A stretch of 64,000 nt of DNA from Nautilus pompilius (lineage: Eukaryota > Mollusca > Cephalopoda > Nautilida > Nautilidae). The stretch spans positions 1-64,000 of the forward strand of contig JACATO010000966.1 of NCBI GenBank assembly GCA_018389105.1, given 5' to 3'. The position numbers and the translations under genes were made by a program. Positions 46,700-58,049 of the stretch are shown piece after piece; position 1 is the first letter of the stretch; each line of letters begins with the position of its first letter. Under the pieces are notes generated by a model. It was not told the origin of the DNA, did no database searches, and worked only from the letters and a program-made list of their open reading frames with translations.

Positions 46700-49280
46700 C
46701 TCCCCTTCTCTCCCCCCCCCCCATCCACCCACCTACTTCTCTAGGTGGGTGGTACTGAGACACTAAGTGGAGCACAAAGCAACGTAACTTGAGTATAATG
46801 AAAATATAGAATGTACAACTGAAATGCGGAAATCGGAGAGAAAATCAGGAACCTGATGCTGTCAGGGGCAGTCAAATATAATTATTTTTTGTTTCTTTCA
46901 TGATGTCAAACAAGAAAAAAAGAAACAACCAAAAAGCACGGGTGAGTTATTTCCCATGTAACTATCCAATCTTTCATTTTTTTAATGTGCAGATTTTAGT
47001 TCGGATGGACATTTCAGATTATTAAATCACGTGATGGTACTCAGACCTGTTGTCACATATTTTAAATAATTATTGGTGGAGAGAGGGAGGGGGGGTGGGG
47101 TACTTGTTCACCTGAGAGAATGAAGATTTAAAACCAAATAAACTGAAAGAAAAAGAAAAGAATTTCTAAGTCAAAAAGAGAATTAGGAGCCCCTTTATTG
47201 CAATGTGAAAGCTTAGCTCCTTACATTTCATATTATAGATCGAACAACTCTCTGTAATTCTCCCCCTTCTCTGGCTCTGTAACTCTACTTGTTTCTCTCT
47301 CTCTCTCTCTCCTTCCTTTCACCTTTTTCATTTAGTACCTAAATTGTTTGAATGCAAAAGCAACGGGAGACAAAAAAGTTTTCCTTTTTTCTGCCTTTCT
47401 GTAAGAACGAGAAGCATAAATAAGGTCGGGGTGTGGGGAAAAATCGTGGGTTCAGAGAAAAAAGCAAAAACAAAAACAAAAAAAATTATAGGAACTCTTA
47501 TGAACCTGGAGCTGAATGGTCCGAATATCCAACCACCAGCATGTGCCAAAATCTCACCGATATCCAGGTAGTCAGCCGTTATAAGCTCTTGGAATCATTG
47601 AAGAGAAATATCATCCTTTTGTTTTAAATACTTAATTATTTTGTGCAAGAAAATGTGCTCGTAATACACAAACAACTTATGAAAGACTACATTTTTTTTT
47701 AAAAAAAAGTTCAATTAATTGTCTAACCAACTTCTAAATATTAAAACCCTCCTTATCTTTTGATACATTCTTCCTTTTAAGATATAATTAACCTTTCATC
47801 ATTAAAAGAAAAAGGTTTGATTCAGCAGCAATTTTTCGATTCCATAACCAACCTCAAGCCACAGGCTTAAACATGTAAAACACGTTGGACAGCAGAGAGC
47901 CTCACAGTGTTTATAATCCTCGTTTTAACTGCATTTAGTTCGGTGGCTTGTCAGAACATAACCTCGCCACGAAGTGATGGCGACTGAGGAAACTGCACAA
48001 ACAATTAAATGCTGGAGATATAAAAAAAAAGAAGAAAAATACCAGCGATGTATTCTTACTTCAAATACAGATTTTCACGTCTTTGCCAGCAGGCAGAGTA
48101 TATTGTCTGTACACGAGAGCGACCTTGATGTCATTGGAACGAGAAAACCAAATATCTCTAACATAAACTTATCACTTAGTTAGCATGCATAATTGAGAAT
48201 CAGCCATGACAGTTCCATGACAATGACAGATGGGGTGCTGTGGAGAATTCAGGGTGGTGTGTGTTGTTTTTTTTTTAGTGCATAGAGAGGATCCCGTCCT
48301 GCCAAAGATGAAGTTCCACACCCACCTGTAATAGCGAAAAAGCATATGCTCCGCACATTCTTCCTTAATGTTCTGACAGATGGCCAAACCAGTTTCACTT
48401 TCACCAGTCTTGTCAAAACATTAGGCTCAGAAGTGCCCCCTCCCCCCCAGCTTTTATTCAATAGCTGTATCAGAACCCAGAGACGCAGGAAGATGAAGCA
48501 GTCTCCAATGCGCCCCATTCAGCATCAACAATCATCATGTGCTCAAGTATTTCTAAGAAAGAAAAAAAAATAGAACAACAAAAAAAAAAACAAAACACAG
48601 GTTTTCATTGCTGTTCAAAGGCGACCTGATCAATAAAACTGAAAACTTATAAAATACATGTATATCTATTATCTACAGACCCCCTCCCCCCCCTCTGGTT
48701 AAGACTGATGATCCTTTTTGGTTCTATTAATGGGAATTCCAGAAATTTCTGAATATTCCCTTAGTGCTGAAACAGCTGTTCCAAAATGAAGATAACAGAT
48801 CTAAGATGGATTCAACTTTCTTCATTGCCATCCCCTCCCCCCACACACCCTGCATAGAAAACTGCTGGCAGGGCTTTTTGACCACAAGGGTCTTTAGCTG
48901 CCATTAAGCAACAAACAAAAACAAAAGGGGGGAAGGGCTGGTCCCAGTAAGTTGTGAAATGTTTTTCACCTGGTGTCAGTAAAAGGAACGGTTATGAAAT
49001 CCCTGGTCCTAAAAATACACACCATCACCTGGCTCTTACAGGCAAGGGGGAGGAACTATGCCAGCTATCAGTCTAGTAAGAGTTAAAGCTGAGTTTAGTT
49101 GTTTGAAAACTCAACCTACAAAGTAGAATGCTCAGTTAAGTTGCCACAAAGATGCAGAAAGCCAGGAGTTATTAAAACCTATAGATACATTCTCTTGGCT
49201 TTGATTCTCCACGTGTGGTCAGTAATGCTGCTCGTTATTGAACAGATTTAATTTACTCCGTTATCCACAGTCATTTTGTA
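46700..49280. other. gene-free, low-complexity-rich sequence
   Basis: C-run at 46715-46724, G-runs near 47088, a TCTC run at 47298-47311, and T8/A8 dyads at 47692-47708 and elsewhere. Overlapping frames near 47330-47630 and 48170-48570 are homopolymer-driven. Confidence 0.45.
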
Positions 49281-49287
49281 ATGACTT

Positions 49288-49400
49288 ACCTGCATCATTT
49301 ATTTTCTCAGGAATCTCAGCAATTCTAACCACTGGAAACCTTTCGAATAAGTATACACGTCTCCCCATAAACTGGACTGATATGGATTCTGATGTCGCTA
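49288..49400 (-). other. candidate internal exon on minus strand
   Basis: A near-consensus donor GATGCAG|GTAAGT ends the segment on the minus strand. Upstream the frame reads SISVQFMGRRVYLFERF then PVVRIAEIPEKINDA, with protein-like composition. The acceptor may be the AG after CATATC near 49383 or further up. No homologue is recognised, so it may be a host exon or part of an unrecognised element. Confidence 0.25.
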
Positions 49401-49419
49401 CTTTTTCCTATTTCTGTTT

Positions 49420-50180
49420 CTAAAGATTTAGAACACAAAAAATGTCAGATTCCAAAGTATCCATATAATAATATCTAAGCTATTAATAATTCCCAATATG
49501 CATTTAATCATTTTAACATTGAAACTAAGTTATAAATAGTGGATTTTTTTTTTTCTTCAACTGTTTTTTTTTGGGCTTAACCGCTTCTTTAGTTATCAAA
49601 AAAAGGGTCCCCAAACTATAAAGGCACTGCTGGAGACCAGTGAATATATAGAAGGTCAGTACAGCATTTCCCCAGTATTATGGTAAATCAGATTTCTTAC
49701 TGGCTGGTATAAATCGAGGAAACTTCTTTGCCCCACCCTAACCCTTCCTCAGTCTGGAGATGCAAAAAAACTTAACTTTTTTTTCTAGCAAAAGAAGAAG
49801 AAACAGAAAAACAGATTCACTATTAGCTTATTTTTCTTTCTTTAAATATGTTTGGCTCGGAGTTCAATCCGCATTAAAACAGTTGCCATAATTCAAAAAA
49901 AAACAACAACAACAAAAACAACCAGAAATTTTCCCGCAGTAAAAGAAATATGGCCTCACTGCAGATCGTTTACTTTATTACTATGCCAACACTAATTACT
50001 AATAAATTAATGATTCTTCTGCAGTTTCATTAGGAAATGGTTCTCTGTAACAATTTTGGCAGCACCAAGGATGACTTTTTTTTATTTAACATAATGATTT
50101 CAGAAGAATTCAATCAAATGATTTTAACCAAACTTTTAGTTTCCATGGTTACAGAAAAACAAACAATAAAAGCAACTCAA
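49420..50180. other. gene-free AT-rich sequence
   Basis: T-run and A-run rich. An AACAACAAC run lies at about 49903. Nothing recognised. Confidence 0.45.
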
Positions 50181-50189
50181 AAACTATAA

Positions 50190-50350
50190 TGGCTTCTCTT
50201 CGTAATGACCTCACAAGTTGTGTGCTCTTGCTAATACGCAATAATGTTGCTTTAAAATAATGAATGCGCTGCAAATATCTCGTGCCTGATTTTTTTATGA
50301 GTTATTTCCCATTAAATGGTTTCAGGCTTTGGGAGTGGAAAGCTAGCCAG
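50190..50350. promoter_or_regulatory. small non-repetitive island, possible conserved non-coding element
   Basis: Balanced sequence (TTCGTAATGACCTCACAAG, GAATGCGCTGCAAATATCTC) between homopolymer-rich flanks. Contains TAAT cores. Inference from composition only. Confidence 0.2.
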
Positions 50351-50639
50351 CCAAACAAATGAGAAGAAAATGCTTTCCCTGGAAGTCCTTCCTCCCTTTT
50401 ATGTCCTTCCAGCAGAAGTTTTACAAACTGAAAAATTTCTTTGCAGGTAGAGTACCTCAGACTGATTACAACCCTCTCTGGCTCACCATACTATTCCTAT
50501 CATCTCAGTAATCAGCAACAACATGCAGACAAAGTACAGCATGGTCTACCACACAACATGCTCATCAGTAGCTCTCCAGCTGTCAAAATACTGCTCTTCA
50601 CCTGTTTCATTTGCCAATCCTGAGAATAGTAACTTTTTA

Positions 50640-50860
50640 TGATGCCTGCCTCCCTTGTTTTTGCCCCTAAAACTGACAGCTCTCTGACAAATGGGGCCCT
50701 GCTTAGGGGCTGTTTGGCCAGAGTGTGAACATTGTAGTGACAGGTGCCCGATTTATGTCCTTTTATTATCTCTGTGGCATAGAATCTCTGTGAAAATCCC
50801 TGGGACAGCCAGCTAAGTAATTTCTTTCCACTGTCAAGCAGCCAGGAGATGACTGTCACA
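50640..50860. promoter_or_regulatory. candidate conserved non-coding element with TGACAG (Meis/TALE-like) cores
   Basis: GC content is clearly above its flanks. TGACAG occurs in AACTGACAGCTC (about 50672) and in GTAGTGACAGGTGCC (about 50738). An open minus-strand frame (50512-50859) spans it but carries no domain. TALE-homeodomain binding is inferred from the core only. Confidence 0.3.
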
Positions 50861-51203
50861 ATGCATTTGCTTTCATTTTCTCACCCACTCAAAGAATTCT
50901 CCCTCGCTCTGACCTCTGCCAAACCTTTAGCAAGTTCTTACATCAGACTCACTTTTTTTTTAGCACATTTTACATAATTCTAATTTGTTAAACTTAATAT
51001 CTCCTCCCCCCCCCATTTTTTTTTTCCTTCTAACAATCAGGTTTTTTTTTCCGGAAGATAATCATTGCTAAGTGTAAAATTTGGCATCTTTCTTTGTGGG
51101 AGCAGTTTAGTGCATACTCTATGATATTTATGATTTATGTTCTGCACAAGTCTGTGCTGTAAAAGTTAGTATATTACCAGATGAGGTTCAAACAAACAAG
51201 ATA

Positions 51204-51573
51204 CAGTGATGGCCAAAAATTATTGAATCTGTAATAATTCAGATCCCTTCTCTTTACATAAGTGTGATTTTAATGTGACTAATGCAATGTTCATGCTTTT
51301 GTTTTGGTTACAATTTCAATATTAAAACAATATCACAAAGTATGTATTTACTGAAGTTTATGGCTGTATAATTCTATAGTTGCAGCTCCACAAGAAATGG
51401 ATATATTAAGGTTGTTTCAGTGCAAAAGCCCTATAAAAACCAAAACAATGCTTAATTGATTTTATTATATCAAGAATGCAGTTTTACACGGTAGCCACTC
51501 ATGCAAACACAATGAGCTCTGGATATTTTTTTTTAGAAACATAAGGTGTTGCCGTAATTTTTGACCATCACTG
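51204..51573. mobile_element. 370-bp Tc1/mariner-type MITE with TA duplication
   Basis: The left end CAGTGATGGCCAAAAATTA and the complement of the right end CAGTGATGGTCAAAAATTA differ at one of 19 bases. TA flanks both sides (51202-51203 and 51574-51575), the Tc1/mariner target duplication. The interior is too short for a transposase and has no coding similarity, so it is a non-autonomous element that would depend on a Tc1-like enzyme with matching ends. Confidence 0.92.
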
Positions 51574-51729
51574 TACCAACCATTTAATAATTACCTGCTG
51601 TCTTATGGACAGAAAAAAAATGTTATGGTCAATATTTCACTTTAGCTTAGCTGTTACAAGGAGGCAAAGCACTATTATGGCTTACAGAAGACACCAAGGT
51701 AAGTCGATCATGTGCAACAACAACAGCAG

Positions 51730-52067
51730 AGCCGGCCCGGTGGGGCAGGTGGTAGCGGGTTAGCTCCGTAAGGGGACTGTTGCTCCTGTACCGGGTTCGA
51801 TCCCAGGCTGGGGTCGGAGGAGAGTTGTCGCTGATGATCGCCATAGCGTGAAACAGCTGTACGACATCTCCTTGGTGTCCGACGTGAGAGAGACCTCCCA
51901 GGTCCTTGGGGCCCACGGTGTCCGGGGACCGGGCCGTTTGTCGGCTCGACGAACATCTCTCAGTAACGAGGAGGACTCGACAGAGAACGGGCCACTTGTC
52001 TTTACGGGATGCGATGCCATTGAAAGAACCTCGTTCGGAAGTCCAACTCGCCCAACAACAACAACAA
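51730..52067 (+). mobile_element. tRNA-derived SINE with (CAA)n tail
   Basis: The head GGCCCGGTGGGGCAGGTGG then TAGCGGGTTAG is A-box-like, and GGTTCGATCCC at 51795-51805 is a B-box, as in tRNA-derived SINEs. A GC-rich body of about 230 bp ends in a run of CAA. The 15-mer CAACAACAACAGCAG occurs on both sides (51715-51729 and 52068-52082), either a true target duplication or an overlap with the tail repeat. Its GC content and CpGs stand out from the AT-rich flank. Frames on both strands (51647-52169) are by-products. The body differs from the SINE at 4073-4355. Confidence 0.82.
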
Positions 52068-52084
52068 CAACAACAACAGCAGCC

Positions 52085-54219
52085 ATCACTAGCAGGTTAT
52101 TCTGCTTATCAGGCTGTGAAAATGAAATTTTGCTTTAAAAGCATGATTTTTAAAATTGATCATACTTAGACTCAGCAGCATCACATTCATTCATTTCCTT
52201 GCTTCATTCTCCCCTTTCCCTTTTTGAAATTCTGTCTCCAACGGTTCATTTAACCAACCAGCTTGCCCCATGGTAACCATAGGTAACCAAATGAATTATA
52301 TTACACTAAAAACCCTATATTGTCTTAATTGTTTTACTATTTTAATACTTGCTGTATGGAACAGCGCAAAAAGATTTTTAAGGCTCTGGATATCTGATGC
52401 ACCCATTAAAAAGTGGCCTGTGACTAGAGAAGTGGTTTGGAGACCAGTTCTGATTGCTTTGGAAAACCAGGAAACAGTATGGCATCATTTTAAAGGCTAA
52501 CAGAAGAAAAAAAAAATGGCATCCATAGAGTTCTTTTAGTCACAGAAAATGATCGGCTACCCTGGGTGAGTGTTACGAGAGGTTTAACGCTGGGGGGAAG
52601 GAAGGAAGGAGATAGTTGGAAAGGACAAATAGAAAAAAAGCAAATACTTGGTAAAGACTTTCAAATTGAATATCCATAGCACCTAATTATTATTAAAAAG
52701 AGGGTTTGGCACATGTCCTGGATTGAGGGCTGCTTCAATTTATCAAAATGTTTTACATAATCCAAGGGTGGAAAGATGGGGATTACATACATACATGGGT
52801 TTTCGTGCGATAAAACAAATATTGACCCCCCCAGCAGCAAATAAAAGCATTTATTGATCATTGTGATATGTGAAATTAAAATTTGCTTTTGATCTTTACA
52901 TAATTCCATCTTAATGTAATAGAAACTTAACTTGTAATTGGATTTGCAGCAACTTAAATTCTGCAGCATAAATGGGAAAAGTCAAGAGGACTGGGAGCTT
53001 TTAACCCTTTTCGCCACGAAGTCTATTGAAAATTAGAAATCAAATTGCATTTTCAGTTTCTCTCACTGGCAAACCATTCGAGGCAGATAGTACCAGATCA
53101 TCACACACACACAACTACTTTATATAATATCTGATCAATGACATCCTTCATAGCTTTATAATTTTGACCCCTAGTTCTATATGAAGTGTCACTGGTGCTT
53201 AAACAATCCGTATAGTGTTTTCCTCCTGTTTCACTCCCTAAAATAATTCTTAAAAGAACTGGATCATGTAACAATGCATTGAAACAAGCTGAATTTAGCC
53301 TTTTTCTGTCTTCCTTTTAAATCGAAATGTGGGTGTACCCTAATTAATGACTGCATTGTTAAAATACTCTGCTGCAAGTGTGACAGAGAGAAAAACTGCT
53401 GCCACAGCATCCAGACTATGCATGCTAATTTAAAATGCCATGCGCTCACACACACCACACAGAGCTCCTAGTTACTGGAATTCCACTGCTAGAGCGTTAA
53501 ACAGACAAAGGGTCCAAGTGTCTAACACAGGTTTTCCTTTATACAAACAACTTTGTGTACACAGGTGATCACAGAAAGTAACACCTGTATTTCAAATGAT
53601 TAAAAAGCAAGAATAAAATAGCGACAACGGATGAATAATTAAGAGGATACAAAACAAAAGATGAAAAGGAAAATAACAAAGAAGAAAAAAAGCAATTCCT
53701 GCAACAAAAGTAAATGTAAAACAACAACAACAACAACTGGGCATCTAGAACACTTTAGCTAAACAACAAAAAATGCCAAACCTCTAATAGAAAGATGACC
53801 GTGGTAATGGAGTGTACTGCCAAGATAAAAAAGATAACATTAAGCTTTTTATTGTCTTTGTTGAATTGTCCAACTATTAATAGCTGTTGGCGCTTTAAAA
53901 GATATGAAACACACAAACAACCAAGAAAAAAGACAATGCTGACTTCTGAAGTACCGGTGATAATAACCAGTATCCATTATGTTGAATATAGGTAATTAAA
54001 AAGAAATTAAGACTGAACAAAGATTTATTTTCCTTTTTTTTTTTAATGTGGAATTAGTGAAATAGATTCACTACACAAATGTAAATTTAAAAAAAAAAAA
54101 AAACAAAAGTTTTTGAAGGCAGGGTTAGGGAATGCGTTTTATTTCTTTAAAGTGAGATGTGTTGGTAATTAGCAGACAAGCAGAAGTGCATCTATTCAAA
54201 TTTATAAATAATAATAATA

Positions 54220-54251
<32 letters not shown>

Positions 54252-54640
54252 TAATAATATAATAAGAAGAAGAGAAGAAGAATCTATTTTAGATACTGCA
54301 TGGCTTAATACAAGATCCCAAGTGGAAATAAGCTCTCTTTCAATTTTATATTTTAGACTTGTTTACACACAAACACTACCAACAAGTGTAGGTAACCCAT
54401 TCCATTCGTTCTTTTGTACTATCAAGGTGCGTGGATAATTCGGCCTAGTTCTTACGTCCCCCTAGTGATCCTAGGTAACTAGTGGCAGAGCTGCTTTCTA
54501 TTTCTTTGTCTTCTCTCTGTAGAGGAAGAGGTTTATGTTAAAAAAAGGGTAATAAAAAGTTGCATATTTTTCTGGCAGTCCTAAAAATAACCAGCCATCA
54601 TTAAAAATCTAGACGGTCTGATGACGATGGCTGATTTGGG
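52085..54640. other. gene-free AT-rich sequence
   Basis: A dispersed motif copy (TATAATTTTGACCCCTAG) lies at 53157-53174. (ACAACA) runs occur near 53722. An (ATA)n microsatellite with GAAGAA tail lies at 54206-54282. No coding gene was recognised. Confidence 0.5.
54206..54282. repeat. (ATA)n microsatellite with (GAA)n tail
   Basis: ATAATA repeats with TATAATA interruptions pass into GAAGAAGAG units. Confidence 0.93.
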
Positions 54641-54653
54641 AGAGACCAGGGAT

Positions 54654-54911
54654 GGTTGTTACAGAGGTAAGTTTTTATAGCATCGGGTGATTCCTAATTA
54701 AAGGTTGTAGATGAGCTATAATTGGTGTCATATGCCTTCACCTTTGATAGGGTCAGAAAAGACATGGGGGAAGTCTGGGGCTAATTGTTTAGAGGGGGTT
54801 AGTCATTACACTGACTGATAATTTCTAACTAAATGTGTAGGTTAAAGCATATGACATCAATTACAGCTCATCTACAACCTTTAATTAGGAACTACTGGTG
54901 CTGTAACAACT
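54654..54911. mobile_element. MITE-like element with 52-bp inverted repeats
   Basis: 54691-54742 and 54840-54891 are inverted repeats of 52 bp with four mismatches (arms begin TTCCTAATTAAAGGTTGTAG), separated by 97 bp. Outside them GTTGTTACAG (left) and CTGTAACAAC (right, 54901-54910) also pair; the left arm carries an extra 13-16 bp next to it. The total is about 258 bp. The interior has no coding similarity. The superfamily and target duplication could not be set. Confidence 0.8.
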
Positions 54912-55529
54912 AGCCTCCAAAACCCTTAAAGGACGTGTGTTGACAGAAAACAGAAAATCCTCAGCAATATTGCACCTTTACAGCATCAGAAGGTCTAACG
55001 TAACATCTCTCAACAAGGCTATGTTTTAAAGGTCAACACATCCACACTTTGTGATCCACTAATGCACTTCTGATAAATAAGCCAGCTTTTCTTTCTTTTT
55101 ATTTTCCCACTTTTACAACCCTTCAGAGAATTATTCTAACCAATAAACAACACATCAAGCTAAATTATGTTTATTATGATTATATCTCACACACACACAC
55201 ACCTACACCATTATTGTAATTCTGGCAAATAAACCAGTTTCTTTTTCAGGTATACAGAGGTTAATATAAAGTACCCTTTTACCAGCAAATTTTGTACGTG
55301 TAGGTATGTGTGTGTCTTTATGTGGATGTATGTGTGAGTGAGTGTACGTGTGTGGGTAAGAAAGCATATTTCTTTAAAACATTTTGAAAATGAGCCAAGC
55401 CAAAGGCGTGTCAGTGCCTAGTTACCACCAGAAAAATAGGGTGACACAGAGAGTATAAAATTGTTAAATGTATTTCTGGTTCACAAGATCTAGTAAAAGA
55501 TAAACAACAACAACAAGTATTTTAGCAAT

Positions 55530-56190
55530 AAAGAAGCTATTGTACGTTGGAGACTGTTTGAACATTCCCCTGCCCGGAGTTATATCAATGACAAGTGGCA
55601 GGGAACTTGTCGAGAGTAACTCGTACAGATCACAATGTATTCTTTTTCCTTTCAACGAGCGGTGTGCAAGCCAAACTTTCAGTATCAAAACTGCACAGAA
55701 ACATGTGCAATCCAGTAATTTGGTAAGACAAACAAAGGCGGCTCAAACTTTTTAAGAACACATGGCATTTACTGATTCATCAGAGATTGTTATCAGCCTG
55801 AATAGGGGGTGGGGAGACAACTGGTGCTGGCCAAAGCCGTCTTGTTTGTGGGGGGGGGAGGGGAGAGGGAAAATCGTGAATGGCGAGAGCATAATTGATA
55901 AAACAATTTGCCCCAAATGCGTAGGACATCCAAGCTTGTTGAGGATCATCCACTTTGCTACACCACGTGGGATGGGCAGAATCGTTGTTTCTCTTTTCCT
56001 ACAGAACCACTGTTTTTTGGCTTGGCTGTTTCTGAATGCATGCAGAAACCTGAAAATGGCGGAGGATGGAGATAAACAAACCCTTATTTTAGCTGAATGA
56101 GTGAAGTTTGGGTGGGGTTTTTTTTGTTGTTGTTGCGGTCTCGGTACAGCCATTGTACAACCAACAAAGCTCCATGGCTGCACTCTGTTT
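55530..56190. other. non-repetitive, higher-GC island; frames open on both strands
   Basis: Balanced sequence with CpGs begins near 55540 (GACTGTTTGAACATTCCCC). From 55752 to 56183 a 143-codon minus frame and a 112-codon plus frame are both open. Neither contains a recognised domain, and each has G/C-run-driven stretches. It could be a regulatory island or an unidentified exon. Confidence 0.28.
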
Positions 56191-56199
56191 ATTTACTTA

Positions 56200-57735
56200 T
56201 TTTATTTTTTTGAAAAGAAACATTAAATTATCCACTCTTAGAACTGGGTAGAGAAAAAAATAAAGACAAAGGGAAAGAAAATAAGGTTTGGAAGTTTTCC
56301 AAATAAAGACACAAACCAAACCTACAAATGACCTGCTACCCTAGCGCTCTGAGCAGACATGTGCTTCAGGGGTTAGAGTTTGGTGGACCGATCTCCAAAC
56401 CTGTTTTTTTTCCTCCACAAAGAACCTGAAACAAATACCTTGAACGAGGCGAGGACGGAACATTTACTTTTAAATTGACCTGCCTGACACATCTGTGGGT
56501 ATCCGGTGGACGTGAATGGGTTAAGTTACGATAGGTTGTTTACAATATAAGGGCGGCCGATGATTTGACGATGGCTGAAATTTTGAGTCTGTTAAATTTT
56601 TTGCCTCCCCCTGAAAGGGAAAGATAACTCCTAAATTGACAAGGACCTTGTTTTAAAAAGAGGGGGAGGTATTCTTCTTGGGTGCTTTAGATGGGGTGGA
56701 GGTCAAACTACCATTTCTTTGTCAATAAGCACAAAAACAATATTTGTTTCTTTTGACCATCATACTTCAAGTAGAATGTAAACATCTGTTCCGCAAGCTG
56801 CTTTATCCAGCCAGTCTTTCATAAATATTAAAATGCGTAAACGTGTTTCCCTAGTCTAAACACTCCATGAAAGAGTAACACGTGAATAATTCTTTTCTTA
56901 TCTCTGCTAACAGGAGAGATGAAATGACACTTGCTTAGTGGAACCTTCCTAATCATGGACTGTCTAACAGCCTAGCTGCCCCTTCCCCCTCCACCCAGGA
57001 AGGGGGAGAGAGAGAAAGACAGAGAGAGAGATAAAAACTCTGGAACAGTTTAACTTAAGCTTCTTCTTTGGAAATGTGCCTTCCAAATAAATACTTTGGC
57101 TGATGGAGTTGACTATCAGAGAATAAACAAAACCATAAACTTATCCTCACTCCCACTCTCTAACTCTCTCTCTTTCTCTCCCCTCCCCAACAACCATTGG
57201 GTCTTTAGTAACAGCTGACTGTTGTGCAAAGTAGTCCCCCCTTAGTAACAGTGAGTTAGTTTCAATTCCATTGCAGATAACTGCTCTGTAAACTTTTAAA
57301 CAGATAATTTGTATTTGCACTCAGGTTAAGATTGATGAGTCTGGAACCCAAAAGACAACCAGGAGAAGGGCAAAGAAAGTAAAAGAGTGGGGGAACTCTT
57401 ATCTGACCATCCAGAATACAGACCAGGGGATGGGTGGAAAAACACTCAAGATAATAGCAGTGAACAGCTTCATTCACACCTAACCCCTGGCTTTCAATTA
57501 GTGCAAGATCCCAGGTATAAATAGATATCCATTAGATTTCATTAACTGCGGACGGCTTAGGCTCTGATTAAAAAAGAGTGGCTATCCCTAGATAATACCA
57601 AATAAATAATGACAATTTCCATGGAGACAATTCTAATTTTTAGCTTCAAGTTTTTTTTTGTTTTAAATCTAAAATTAGCAGGCGTTTACTCACCTGATCA
57701 CTCACAATTTGGGCAAACAGGAAGAAAGATGTCAT
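56200..57735. other. gene-free sequence with GA/TC tracts
   Basis: GAGAGA at 57007-57031 and TCTCTC at about 57163-57182. No recognisable gene. Confidence 0.45.
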
Positions 57736-57828
57736 TGGTGCATTGTTTTTTTTTTTTTGTTTTTTTTTGAAATTTAAATTGCACAGCTTCTATGTTTTGA
57801 TTCATGTACATCCGCATTATGGAAAAGT

Positions 57829-58045
57829 AGCAGATAAAGGGACAAGAAGAAGAATTCAAGACTGGTCTCCAGGCTTAAGCTGTTTTGACACTACAGACAA
57901 TCCAGAGATCAATAATTTTTCTAAACAAAAACAATCTCCAACAGAAGATCCTCCACCAACTCATTACAACCTAAATTACTCACCAATTTGGTCTAACAGC
58001 GATATATCTGCAAAGCCCTGGCCAGCCCCAACTAATAGCGAGTAG
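57829..58045 (+). other. candidate coding segment, possible last exon
   Basis: Open frame reading VADKGTRRRIQDWSPGL then SCFDTTDNPEINNFSKQKQ and ending KPWPAPTNSE before a stop at 58043-58045. It is proline- and serine-rich and looks like a disordered protein tail rather than repeat sequence. The upstream part of the frame is poly-Phe from a T-run and is not real. The splice acceptor is not clear and no homologue is recognised. Confidence 0.22.
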
Positions 58046-58049
58046 TCCT

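Noticed and set aside
51730..51815. Functional tRNA gene
   Set aside because: A and B boxes are present but the cloverleaf is not complete and a SINE body and repeat tail follow.
51647..52169. Five overlapping frames of 82-109 codons on both strands
   Set aside because: They lie in the GC-rich SINE body and its CAA tail, not in a gene.
57743..57828. Start of the 100-codon frame at 57743 as a signal peptide
   Set aside because: The Phe-rich start is a poly-T run, not a genuine leader.
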